Shown here: positions 1 through 6,015 of the stretch, in pieces
Numbering within the stretch: position 1 is the stretch's first letter
Layout: every line of letters begins with the position of its first letter
From: Acidobacteriaceae bacterium
Lineage (GTDB): Bacteria; Acidobacteriota; Terriglobia; Bryobacterales; Bryobacteraceae
DNA length: 8,201 nucleotides
NCBI GenBank assembly: GCA_019245255.1
Contig: JAFARV010000089.1
Span: 1-8,201, forward strand
Direction of reading: 5' to 3'
The notes under the pieces: model-generated
What the model saw: only the letters and a program-made list of their open reading frames with translations
The model's database searches: none
What the model was told of the DNA's origin: nothing
Made by a program: the position numbers and the translations under genes

Positions 1-1
1 G

Positions 2-1264
2 AGAGCGGGCTTCGTAACCGCTGTGTTGTTCATCTTTTTCCGCTTCAGCTATGCGCACGAGTTTGTAGCGGCTAAGTTTCAGACCAACACTCACGTCATC
101 ATCATTCTGGGCGCCTTGTCCTATTTCTGCTGGCTTTTCTCCGGGCACGCGTTAAGAGCTTTCCGGGAAAAATCGTCGTGGCTCTGGTGTGGTTTTCTGG
201 CCGGCATGTCAGTGGCGACGCTCACGAGTTTCTGGAAGGGCGGGTCGTTTCCGATCTGGTTCGACTACCTCGAAACAGTGTTTCCGGTTGTTTTGATGCT
301 GCCGGCCTTGGCGATCACGCGCAGCCAGATCATCAAAATGGTGTGGGCGATCGGTATTGGATGCATTGCAACAGTGCTGCTCGGTTTCGGCGACACGTTC
401 CAGGCCGGAAGACAGGGGCTGGACGCCGCCGGTAGTGACATTCAGGATCCGAACGATTTTGCGGCGCAGTTGGTTCTGATGTTGCCGGCATTGGCCTTCG
501 TTACGCTGCACCCGCGGCGGCCGATCGTCGTAAAGTTGCTTGGCATTGGCTTCATCGGTCTGGCGCTAAAGCAAATCCTCAGTTCCGGATCGAGGGGAGC
601 ATTGGTGGCGATCGGAATGGGCGTTCTGTACGTCTTGCTGACGGGCACACAGAAGGTCCGGCTTGGGATTCTGATCGGCGTGCCGGCCATTGCGCTGGCG
701 GCAATCCCTTTTGTCCCCAAGGAATCCCTCAGCCGGTTGGAGACGCTGTTCTCGTCGACGGCGGCGGCCAATAATGGCGATGCCACCGAATCCAGTCAGG
801 CGCGCATAGCGCTGCTGCAGGAGAGCTGGAAGGCGACATTGCAGCATCCGCTGGCGGGAGTGGGACCCGGTGTCTTCATGGACTATCAAGCCAAAGAAGC
901 TGGCAATAACGGGCAGCGCGGACTTTGGCACGTGACGCATAACGCCTACACGCAGGTATCGAGCGAGTGCGGCATTCCGGCTTTCTTGTGTTATGTGGGG
1001 GCGATAGTCCTGACGTTCGTGTCGCTGAGGAAGTGCGTGAAGGCACGCGACCCGGAACTGGCGACGATAGCACACGTCATCTCGGTGATGATGATCGCCT
1101 ATGGAACCTGCATTCTGTTCCTATCCCAGGCATACACGGTCCATATGCTCGCGCTGAGTGCGTTGACCGTATCACTGAAGTTGCGGCTGATGGCGGATGG
1201 CACGCTGGCGCCGGAACATACCGCTACGCTTGCGGCCCCTGCGCCCGAGGCGGTTCCGGCGTAG
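2..1264 (+). CDS. O-antigen ligase / Wzy-like polysaccharide polymerase, 5' partial
   Basis: Polytopic membrane protein of the O-antigen ligase/polymerase superfamily (Wzy_C type), which joins or transfers lipid-linked glycans on the periplasmic side of the inner membrane. The frame is open to the left edge with no stop, so the true start lies upstream; the GTG at 23 is only the first start codon inside the window. Numbering from that codon, I see several hydrophobic segments (about 24-40, 52-70, 86-98, 104-121, 147-161, 168-185, 190-207, 212-230, 318-335, 347-368). The family signature SGSRGA is at 188-193, where the Arg matches the conserved Arg of WaaL. A large soluble loop at about 231-305 contains HPLAGVGPG, and HNAYTQVSSECGIPAF starts with a candidate catalytic His at 306. 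The C-terminus is a short Ala/Pro-rich tail. It is the first visible gene of a tight polysaccharide operon. Sequence alone cannot separate ligase from polymerase. The family call is firm; the substrate is unknown. Confidence 0.85.
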   Translation, partial: RAGFVTAVLFIFFRFSYAHEFVAAKFQTNTHVIIILGALSYFCWLFSGHALRAFREKSSWLWCGFLAGMSVATLTSFWKGGSFPIWFDYLETVFPVVLMLPALAITRSQIIKMVWAIGIGCIATVLLGFGDTFQAGRQGLDAAGSDIQDPNDFAAQLVLMLPALAFVTLHPRRPIVVKLLGIGFIGLALKQILSSGSRGALVAIGMGVLYVLLTGTQKVRLGILIGVPAIALAAIPFVPKESLSRLETLFSSTAAANNGDATESSQARIALLQESWKATLQHPLAGVGPGVFMDYQAKEAGNNGQRGLWHVTHNAYTQVSSECGIPAFLCYVGAIVLTFVSLRKCVKARDPELATIAHVISVMMIAYGTCILFLSQAYTVHMLALSALTVSLKLRLMADGTLAPEHTATLAAPAPEAVPA

Positions 1265-1267
1265 GTT

Positions 1268-2443
1268 GTGAGCGCTGTATCCAGTTCTGTCCCGGCCCAA
1301 GCTGAGGACACGCACAACCAGTCGCGGGCGGTTCCTGTTTTGTTGGTCGTGAGGGAACTTGGTTTAGGTGGAATAGAACGCGACGTCACAAAGCTTGCGC
1401 TTGGGTTTGACCGGTCTCGATACTTACCGTACGTTGCCACCTATAAGCTGGAAGGTCCGCGATATGAGGAACTTCGAGATGCAGGTATTCCAATACTGCA
1501 TCTCGATTTTCCCTCGTTGATTTCAGGAAGGGCAGTCGCCGCAGCCTGGCAGTTTGCTTCGTTTATTCGGGAACATGAGATTGAGATTGTTCACGCGTTT
1601 GACCCGAGCTCGGTTTTCGCGGTGCCGCTCGCGCGAGTGTTGCGCGTTCCGATCGTATTATCCAGCCAACTCGGGCATCGTGAATTGCATGACGATCGGA
1701 CCCGAAAACAGCTAAAACTGGTTGACCGGTTATCGGATGTAGTGGTCGTAAACTGCGAGGCTCTGCGCAAGCATCTGAGCTCCGGTCACAGGGTGCCGCT
1801 GTCAAAGATTGAGCTCTGTTATAACGGGGTTGATACTGCGGAGTTCCATCCGCGCGAGCGGAGTCGTATCGATATCGTCCAAGGTGCTCCCCTGGTGGTC
1901 GGGACGGTATGCGTGCTGCGTGCGGAGAAGAATCTCGATCTGCTGGTTTCGGCGTTCGCGCGGCTGCGGAAACTAGTGCCGGGCTCAAAGCTGCTCATCG
2001 TGGGCAACGGGCCAGAACGGGAGCGGCTCTTACAACTGCGGCGCCACCTGAATCTTGAAGACGACTGCATTCTGATGCCTGCGATCGCGCGGGTGGCACC
2101 GGTGGTGCGCAGCATGGATATTTTCGTGTCTTGCTCGCGCAGCGAAGCATTCTCGAATGCAATTCTCGAAGCCATGGCATGCGGATGCGCGCTGATTGGA
2201 TCGCGCGTCGGCGGCACGCCAGAGCTTCTCGGCGAGGACGAGCGCGGACTGCTGTTCACTTCGGGGTGTGAGGAGGATCTTGCGAAGAGCCTTGAGAGGT
2301 TGATTTCGAGTCCTCAGTTGCGGAGTTCGCTTGGGAGCCGGGCCGCGGAGTTCGCGCGTTTGAAGCTCGGGATCGGCAGAAATGTCGAGCGAACGATGGA
2401 GATATACGACAGCTTGCGTGAGCGGAAGCGGCGCAGCCGATGA
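1268..2443 (+). CDS. GT4-family glycosyltransferase
   Basis: Cytoplasmic GT-B fold glycosyltransferase, 391 aa, probably adding one sugar from a nucleotide-sugar donor to a lipid-linked glycan. The N-terminal acceptor domain starts at about residue 23 (PVLLVVRELGLGGIERDV, with the Gly-rich turn at 34-35). The C-terminal GT4 donor domain begins at about 205. It shows YNGVDTAEF (185-193), VLRAEKNLDLLVSAF (216-230) with the Arg and Lys that usually contact the nucleotide diphosphate, VGNGPER (245-251), and an E-x7-E motif with Glu 293 and Glu 301 (EAFSNAILEAMACG). There are no membrane segments. The GTG at 1268 is the only plausible start: an in-frame TAG sits 3 nt before it, and later start codons would remove the first beta strand. 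No good Shine-Dalgarno is visible (a GAGG ends 17 nt upstream), so coupling to the preceding gene is likely. Donor and acceptor sugars cannot be told from sequence. Confidence 0.9.
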   Translation: MSAVSSSVPAQAEDTHNQSRAVPVLLVVRELGLGGIERDVTKLALGFDRSRYLPYVATYKLEGPRYEELRDAGIPILHLDFPSLISGRAVAAAWQFASFIREHEIEIVHAFDPSSVFAVPLARVLRVPIVLSSQLGHRELHDDRTRKQLKLVDRLSDVVVVNCEALRKHLSSGHRVPLSKIELCYNGVDTAEFHPRERSRIDIVQGAPLVVGTVCVLRAEKNLDLLVSAFARLRKLVPGSKLLIVGNGPERERLLQLRRHLNLEDDCILMPAIARVAPVVRSMDIFVSCSRSEAFSNAILEAMACGCALIGSRVGGTPELLGEDERGLLFTSGCEEDLAKSLERLISSPQLRSSLGSRAAEFARLKLGIGRNVERTMEIYDSLRERKRRSR

Positions 2444-2453
2444 GTAGAGTTTG

Positions 2454-3575
2454 ATGACCAGTTTCGAACCACCGTTTGCCATTGCCGTTGTCGCTGGCGC
2501 CAGACCCAACTTCATGAAGGTTGCTCCCCTCATGCAAGCGTTTGTGAGCGATTCCGATTTTCGCCCGATTCTCATCCATACCGGCCAGCACTATGACGAA
2601 AACATGTCGGGCCGGTTTTTTCGTGAACTCGGGATTGCCGCGCCCGATCATCATCTGAACGTAGGCCCCGGTTCGCACGCGGCGCAGACGGCCGAAATCA
2701 TGAAGCGGCTCGAGCCGATCTTCCTGTCCGAAAAGCTACACGCCGTTCTGGTTGTTGGAGACGTGAACTCTACCATGGCCGGAGCGCTGGTTGCCTCAAA
2801 GCTGGGGATTAAGGTGATTCACGCCGAAGCGGGGCTGCGCAGCTTCGACCGGAGCATGCCGGAAGAGATAAACCGTGTGGTGACAGATGCCGTAACGGAC
2901 CTGTTTCTTGTTACGGAAGACAGCGGACGCAGGAATCTGCTGCGCGAGGGGGCGGACGCCGAGAAAATCGTGCTGGTGGGTAACCTCATGATCGACTCAC
3001 TACGTCGGAATTTGGAGCAGGCATTGGCGTCGGATGTGAAACAGCGGCTCGGAATTGAAGGGCAGCGGTTCGGGCTGGTGACACTGCACAGACCGGCGAA
3101 TGTTGACGACACCGTGCAGTTATCTGGAATCGTATCCGCGCTCACAGAAATTGCACGAGCGCTGCCGCTCTACTGGCCCATGCACCCGCGAACTCGAGCA
3201 CGAATTCAGGCTGGCACCTTGACACTACCCGAGGCGATTCACGCGCTCGAGCCGCTCGGCTATTTCGATTTTTTGTGCATGCAGGCGGGCGCGGATCTGA
3301 TTCTGACGGATTCCGGCGGGGTTCAGGAGGAATCCACAGTGCTGGGTGTTCCTTGCCTGACATTGCGGAATAACACGGAACGTCCGGTCACGGTTGAATG
3401 TGGTACCAATCGGCTGGCCGGGACGACGACCGAATCGATTCTCGAAGCCTGGCATCAGTCCCGAAACTCCCCAAAGCAAGGCAGAACACCGCCGCTGTGG
3501 GATGGCCGGGCGGGCGTGCGTTCTGCCGCGGCGATTAAGCAATTTCTCGAGGCAGGAACTCCCGTTTCGGCATGA
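2454..3575 (+). CDS. wecB: UDP-N-acetylglucosamine 2-epimerase, non-hydrolysing
   Basis: Cytoplasmic enzyme that interconverts UDP-GlcNAc and UDP-ManNAc, providing a ManNAc-type donor for surface glycans. It is 373 aa from the ATG at 2454, normal for the family (about 370-380). A TTG directly before it (2451) is an alternative start; ATG is preferred, with a weak GAG 4 nt upstream. Family landmarks are intact: GARPNFMKVAP near the N-terminus, HTGQHYDENM (42-51), VVGDVNSTMAGA with Asp 103, HAEAGLRSFDRSMPEEINR with Glu 125 and Glu 137/138, TLHRPANVDD with His 212, MHPRTR (His 244), LTDSGGVQEEST (285-296) and ECGTNRLAG. By position these correspond to the catalytic and UDP-binding residues described for E. 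coli WecB/RffE. No UDP-ManNAc dehydrogenase (wecC) lies in the window, so the sugar may be used as ManNAc or converted by a gene elsewhere. The hydrolysing NeuC-type epimerase is a less likely alternative, given the neighbours and the close match to WecB. Confidence 0.95.
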   Translation: MTSFEPPFAIAVVAGARPNFMKVAPLMQAFVSDSDFRPILIHTGQHYDENMSGRFFRELGIAAPDHHLNVGPGSHAAQTAEIMKRLEPIFLSEKLHAVLVVGDVNSTMAGALVASKLGIKVIHAEAGLRSFDRSMPEEINRVVTDAVTDLFLVTEDSGRRNLLREGADAEKIVLVGNLMIDSLRRNLEQALASDVKQRLGIEGQRFGLVTLHRPANVDDTVQLSGIVSALTEIARALPLYWPMHPRTRARIQAGTLTLPEAIHALEPLGYFDFLCMQAGADLILTDSGGVQEESTVLGVPCLTLRNNTERPVTVECGTNRLAGTTTESILEAWHQSRNSPKQGRTPPLWDGRAGVRSAAAIKQFLEAGTPVSA

Positions 3576-4804
3576 AGGACCGCCGTGTCCTCATGTTTGC
3601 GTACCACTTTCCACCGGAAAACAGCGTTGGAGGCGCGCGCCCGTTCCGCTTCTACAAGTACCTCGGCAGGCTTGGCTACAAATGCCGCGTGATCACAGCT
3701 GCCGATGTGAGTTCGCGTCCCGACCTGGATGCGGAATGTATTCCCGACCCGTTCGTTGGCACGGAGGGCCAGGACCTTGGATTTCAAGTGGAGCGTGCGA
3801 TTCGGAAGGCACTGCTACCGGGAGTTACCGGCGTGCAGTGGGCGATGCACGCGTATGAGAGCGGGCTGCGATTTGTGAAGACGCACGCGGACGATGAAGT
3901 CACGATCTTCTCCAGCTTTCCGCCCCTAGGCGTTCATATTGCCGCGCATCGGTTGGTCCGGACGACGGGCCTGCCGTGGATTGCAGACTACCGCGATCCG
4001 CTCGGCGATAATCCCATCAACGACCGGCTGGGAAGACATACGCGTCTGACATACAGCTGGCTGGAGCGCGTCTTTATGGACTCCGCCGCACGTACCGTGG
4101 CAAATACCGATGAAGCCGAGGCCGTTCTTAAGAGGAAGTTTGCATCAGACGACAGCAAAATTCACCTAATCTGGAACGGCTTTGATCCCGAGGAGCGTCT
4201 GAGCGCGGCGCCTGTCGCAGAGGGCTCGCGTAAACTCCTGACACACATAGGCGAGCTGTATCAGGGCCGCACGGCTGCGCCGATACTTGAATCCCTCGAA
4301 CGCTTGTTCGCGACTGGCACAGTTTCCAGCTCTTGCATCCAGGTCTGTTTGGTTGGCGGGGTTGAGCCGACGTGTCTGCCGCCTCCTGAGTTCGTGCAAC
4401 GGGCTGAAACCGCGGGTTGGCTCTCGGTCACGCCTTATGCGATCCCGAAATGCGAAGCGCAGGGTTTAGCTCAACGATCGGAGGGACTCCTGCTGGTACA
4501 GCCGCAGTCGGCGATTCAGGTTCCGGGGAAGCTGTTCGAGTATCTCCAAATTGGCCGCCCGATTCTTGCGTTCGTGCCGCGGCGATCAGCAATTGAGCGG
4601 CTGCTTTCAAAGACCGGAGTCCCGTTTCACTGCGTTTATCCGGATATGGGCGCGGAGGCTTTTGATGAGACCGTGCTCAACTTCCTCAGTTTGCGTTCCG
4701 ATCCAGTTCCGCCGGGCGCGTGGTTCGAGGAGAGCTTCAATGCGGTGTCACAGGCGGAAGAACTTGCAGACCTGATCGAACAGTGCTGGCGAGACCGCCG
4801 GTAG
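3572..4804 (+). CDS. GT4-like glycosyltransferase
   Basis: Second GT-B glycosyltransferase of the operon, 410 aa and cytoplasmic. It has the N-terminal pattern of a GT4 subgroup: FAYHFPPENSVGGARPFRF (9-27), then YLGRLGYKCRVIT. Further landmarks are WIADYRDPLGDNP (136-148), a mid-protein ANTDEAEAVLKRKF segment (177-190) and HLIWNGFDPEE (198-208), which opens the donor domain. LTHIGELYQGR (223-233) and VPGKLFEYLQIGRPILAF (317-334) follow. The last motif replaces the classical E-x7-E: Glu 323 is present but the position eight residues earlier is Ile. I recall the same PGKLFEYL form in many envelope GT4 enzymes, so this is a subgroup trait rather than damage. The ATG at 3572 overlaps the wecB stop as ATGA, with AGGA 14 nt upstream, so translation is probably coupled. 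The sugar specificity is unknown. Placement right after wecB makes a UDP-ManNAc-using transferase possible, but that is inference only. Confidence 0.85.
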   Translation: MKDRRVLMFAYHFPPENSVGGARPFRFYKYLGRLGYKCRVITAADVSSRPDLDAECIPDPFVGTEGQDLGFQVERAIRKALLPGVTGVQWAMHAYESGLRFVKTHADDEVTIFSSFPPLGVHIAAHRLVRTTGLPWIADYRDPLGDNPINDRLGRHTRLTYSWLERVFMDSAARTVANTDEAEAVLKRKFASDDSKIHLIWNGFDPEERLSAAPVAEGSRKLLTHIGELYQGRTAAPILESLERLFATGTVSSSCIQVCLVGGVEPTCLPPPEFVQRAETAGWLSVTPYAIPKCEAQGLAQRSEGLLLVQPQSAIQVPGKLFEYLQIGRPILAFVPRRSAIERLLSKTGVPFHCVYPDMGAEAFDETVLNFLSLRSDPVPPGAWFEESFNAVSQAEELADLIEQCWRDRR

Positions 4805-5439
4805 TGTTCGTTCGCGCTCTCATTTTGTTCCGTGCTGGGCTTGCCGTGATTGGGGGATTGCTGCTGGTCGTCACTTTCACGCCGGTCGTCAAATGGGCGG
4901 CATCATCGCTTCAGCAGGATTGGTACGACGGCGACGCGGGAGCTTTAATTGTGCTCGGCGGGTCGATGCTTCTGCCGGGTACCGGTCCGGACGCCACGAT
5001 GGGGCAGGATACTTACTTACGATGCGTTTATGCCGCCTGGGCGTGCACATCGCACCATTACAAGTATGTGGTTGTGACCGGTAGCGAGGGTCTCGCGCAG
5101 GCGATGGCGCATTTTCTCGTCGATCACGGAGTACCGGCGGACAAGATCCTACAAGAGACGGCGGCGACATCCACCTCCGAGAACGCGGCTTTCTCGAAAA
5201 AGATCCTCAACCAAGTCTATGCCGAATCGCGTCTGCCGCCAATCGTGGTGCTGACGAGTGACTACCATTCGTGGAGGGCTCTGCGCACGTTTCGACGCGC
5301 TGGTTTTCAAGCCTACGTGATTGCAGTGCCGGACGTGATCAAGCGATCGAGCCAGTTCTCTTACCGATGGGCGGGGTTCATTACGCTCGTGAACGAGAGC
5401 GGAAAGATAGCATATTATTGTTTGTCAGGTAAGTTGTAG
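4804..5439 (+). CDS. DUF218 (YdcF/ElyC/SanA-like) membrane-anchored protein
   Basis: A 211-aa protein with one N-terminal hydrophobic segment (about residues 5-25) followed by a DUF218 domain, probably anchored in the inner membrane. Domain landmarks are GALIVLGGSMLLPG (about 45-58), YKYVVVTGSEG (about 91-101), HGVPADKILQETAATSTSEN (about 111-130) and VLTSDYHSWRALRTFRRAGF (about 149-168). The frame is open back to an ATG at 4720, inside the preceding gene, but that start would add a polar 28-residue extension before the membrane segment. The GTG at 4804 gives a natural N-terminus and shares one base with the upstream TAG (TAGTG). The Shine-Dalgarno is weak, so reinitiation is likely. Characterised DUF218 proteins (E. 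coli ElyC, SanA, YdcF) have mostly envelope-related but incompletely defined roles; YdcF has been reported to bind S-adenosylmethionine. The family call is strong; its role in this operon is not known. Two usually conserved positions differ (see findings). Confidence 0.85.
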   Translation: MFVRALILFRAGLAVIGGLLLVVTFTPVVKWAASSLQQDWYDGDAGALIVLGGSMLLPGTGPDATMGQDTYLRCVYAAWACTSHHYKYVVVTGSEGLAQAMAHFLVDHGVPADKILQETAATSTSENAAFSKKILNQVYAESRLPPIVVLTSDYHSWRALRTFRRAGFQAYVIAVPDVIKRSSQFSYRWAGFITLVNESGKIAYYCLSGKL

Positions 5440-5482
5440 ACCTTGTCCGATCTAACACGAGACAAAGCAAAAATCCTAACGC

Positions 5483-5490
5483 GAGGTGAG
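5483..5490 (+). promoter_or_regulatory. Ribosome binding site of mscL
   Basis: GAGGTGAG ends 5 nt before the ATG at 5496. It is the best-placed Shine-Dalgarno in the window and fixes the mscL start. It lies in the 56-nt gap after the DUF218 gene, the longest intergenic stretch here. No convincing -35/-10 pair or terminator hairpin is visible in that gap, so a separate mscL promoter cannot be proved or excluded. Confidence 0.7.
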
Positions 5491-5495
5491 CCACA

Positions 5496-5924
5496 ATGAA
5501 AGGCTTTAGGCAATTTATCCTTCGAGGTAACGTGCTGGATCTTGCAGTCGCGGTGGTAATGGGCGCGGCATTTGGGGCTGTAGTAACCGCGCTCGTTAAG
5601 GACTTACTCACGCCGCTGATTGCTGCGATTGTGGGGAAGCCAGACTTCTCCCAAATCAAATTTACTGTAAATGGCAGTGAATTCATGATCGGCGAGTTTG
5701 TTAATGCGATCATTTCATTTCTGCTGATTGGGGCGGCTGTCTACTATTTTGTGGTTCTGCCTGTGAACACACTGCTGAACCGGCTGAAGCGAGGCGAAGT
5801 CCCGCCCGACCCGACGACAAAGAAATGTCCTGAGTGCCTGAGCGACATTCCGATTGGAGCAAGGCGCTGCGCGTTTTGCACGTCAGCAGTTGTCTTGGAG
5901 GTAAATAGCGGTGTCGGAAGATGA
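5496..5924 (+). CDS. mscL: Large-conductance mechanosensitive channel MscL with C-terminal zinc ribbon
   Basis: Inner-membrane channel that opens under membrane tension and releases solutes on hypo-osmotic shock; it works as a homo-oligomer, a pentamer in known structures. The protein is 142 aa. The N-terminal amphipathic helix MKGFRQFILRGNVLDLAVAV leads into TM1 (about 16-42), which carries the small-residue pore motif VVMGAAFGAVV. A periplasmic loop follows (about 45-68, KPDFSQIKFTVNGSEF), then TM2 (about 68-95, VNAIISFLLIGAAVYYFVV) and the basic segment LLNRLKRGE. Instead of the usual cytoplasmic helix bundle, the C-terminus has four cysteines at 111, 114, 125 and 128 (CPEC...RRCAFC), a zinc-ribbon pattern. 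I recall this form in other MscL proteins from several phyla. The start is set by a strong Shine-Dalgarno. The ABC-F gene follows after 5 nt, so the two are probably co-transcribed. Confidence 0.96.
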   Translation: MKGFRQFILRGNVLDLAVAVVMGAAFGAVVTALVKDLLTPLIAAIVGKPDFSQIKFTVNGSEFMIGEFVNAIISFLLIGAAVYYFVVLPVNTLLNRLKRGEVPPDPTTKKCPECLSDIPIGARRCAFCTSAVVLEVNSGVGR

Positions 5925-6015
5925 AATGAGTGGCGCTACTCATAAACGCTCAGCAGATTTCGAAAACGTTCGGCGCCGAACCGCTATTCCGCAACGTTTC
6001 GCTGAGTGTCTCTGA
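5911..6015 (+). other. Possible small ORF overlapping the mscL end and ABC-F start
   Basis: A 34-codon frame begins at a GTG 8 nt after GGAGGT (5897-5902) and reads MSEDEMSGATHKRSADFENV before ending at a TGA at 6013. It uses the third frame, distinct from both mscL and the ABC-F gene, and covers the whole junction. The product matches nothing I recognise. It could be a translated leader that affects ribosome access to the ABC-F start, or a chance frame, since the GGAGGT also encodes part of MscL (Leu-Glu-Val). Evidence is limited to spacing and the Shine-Dalgarno sequence. Confidence 0.2.
5916..5921 (+). promoter_or_regulatory. Probable ribosome binding site of the ABC-F gene
   Basis: GGAAGA inside the last codons of mscL, 8 nt before the GTG at 5930. 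It supports that start. A stronger GGAGGT at 5897-5902 lies too far upstream for this start and is better spaced for a GTG at 5911 in another frame. Confidence 0.5.

Noticed and set aside
566..1075. 169-codon open frame on the - strand inside the ligase-like gene
   Set aside because: It is antisense to a clearly recognisable membrane protein, is Arg/His-rich and low in hydrophobic structure, and has no family resemblance.
2030..2678. Overlapping - strand frames spanning the glycosyltransferase/wecB junction
   Set aside because: They have no domain resemblance and run across two well-supported + strand genes; they are shadow frames.
4720..4803. In-frame N-terminal extension of the DUF218 gene from an ATG at 4720
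   Set aside because: It lies wholly inside the upstream glycosyltransferase, adds a polar Arg/Gly-rich stretch before the membrane anchor and resembles out-of-frame translation; the GTG at 4804 fits better.
5422..5456. TTGTCA at 5422 and TCTAAC at 5451 considered as -35 and -10 boxes for mscL
   Set aside because: The spacing is 23 nt, far from 16-18, and no other -10-like hexamer sits at the right distance.
5443..5465. Inverted repeat TTGTC/GACAA in the gap before mscL, considered as a terminator
   Set aside because: The stem is only 5 bp with a 13-nt loop and no following T-run, so it does not meet the pattern of an intrinsic terminator.
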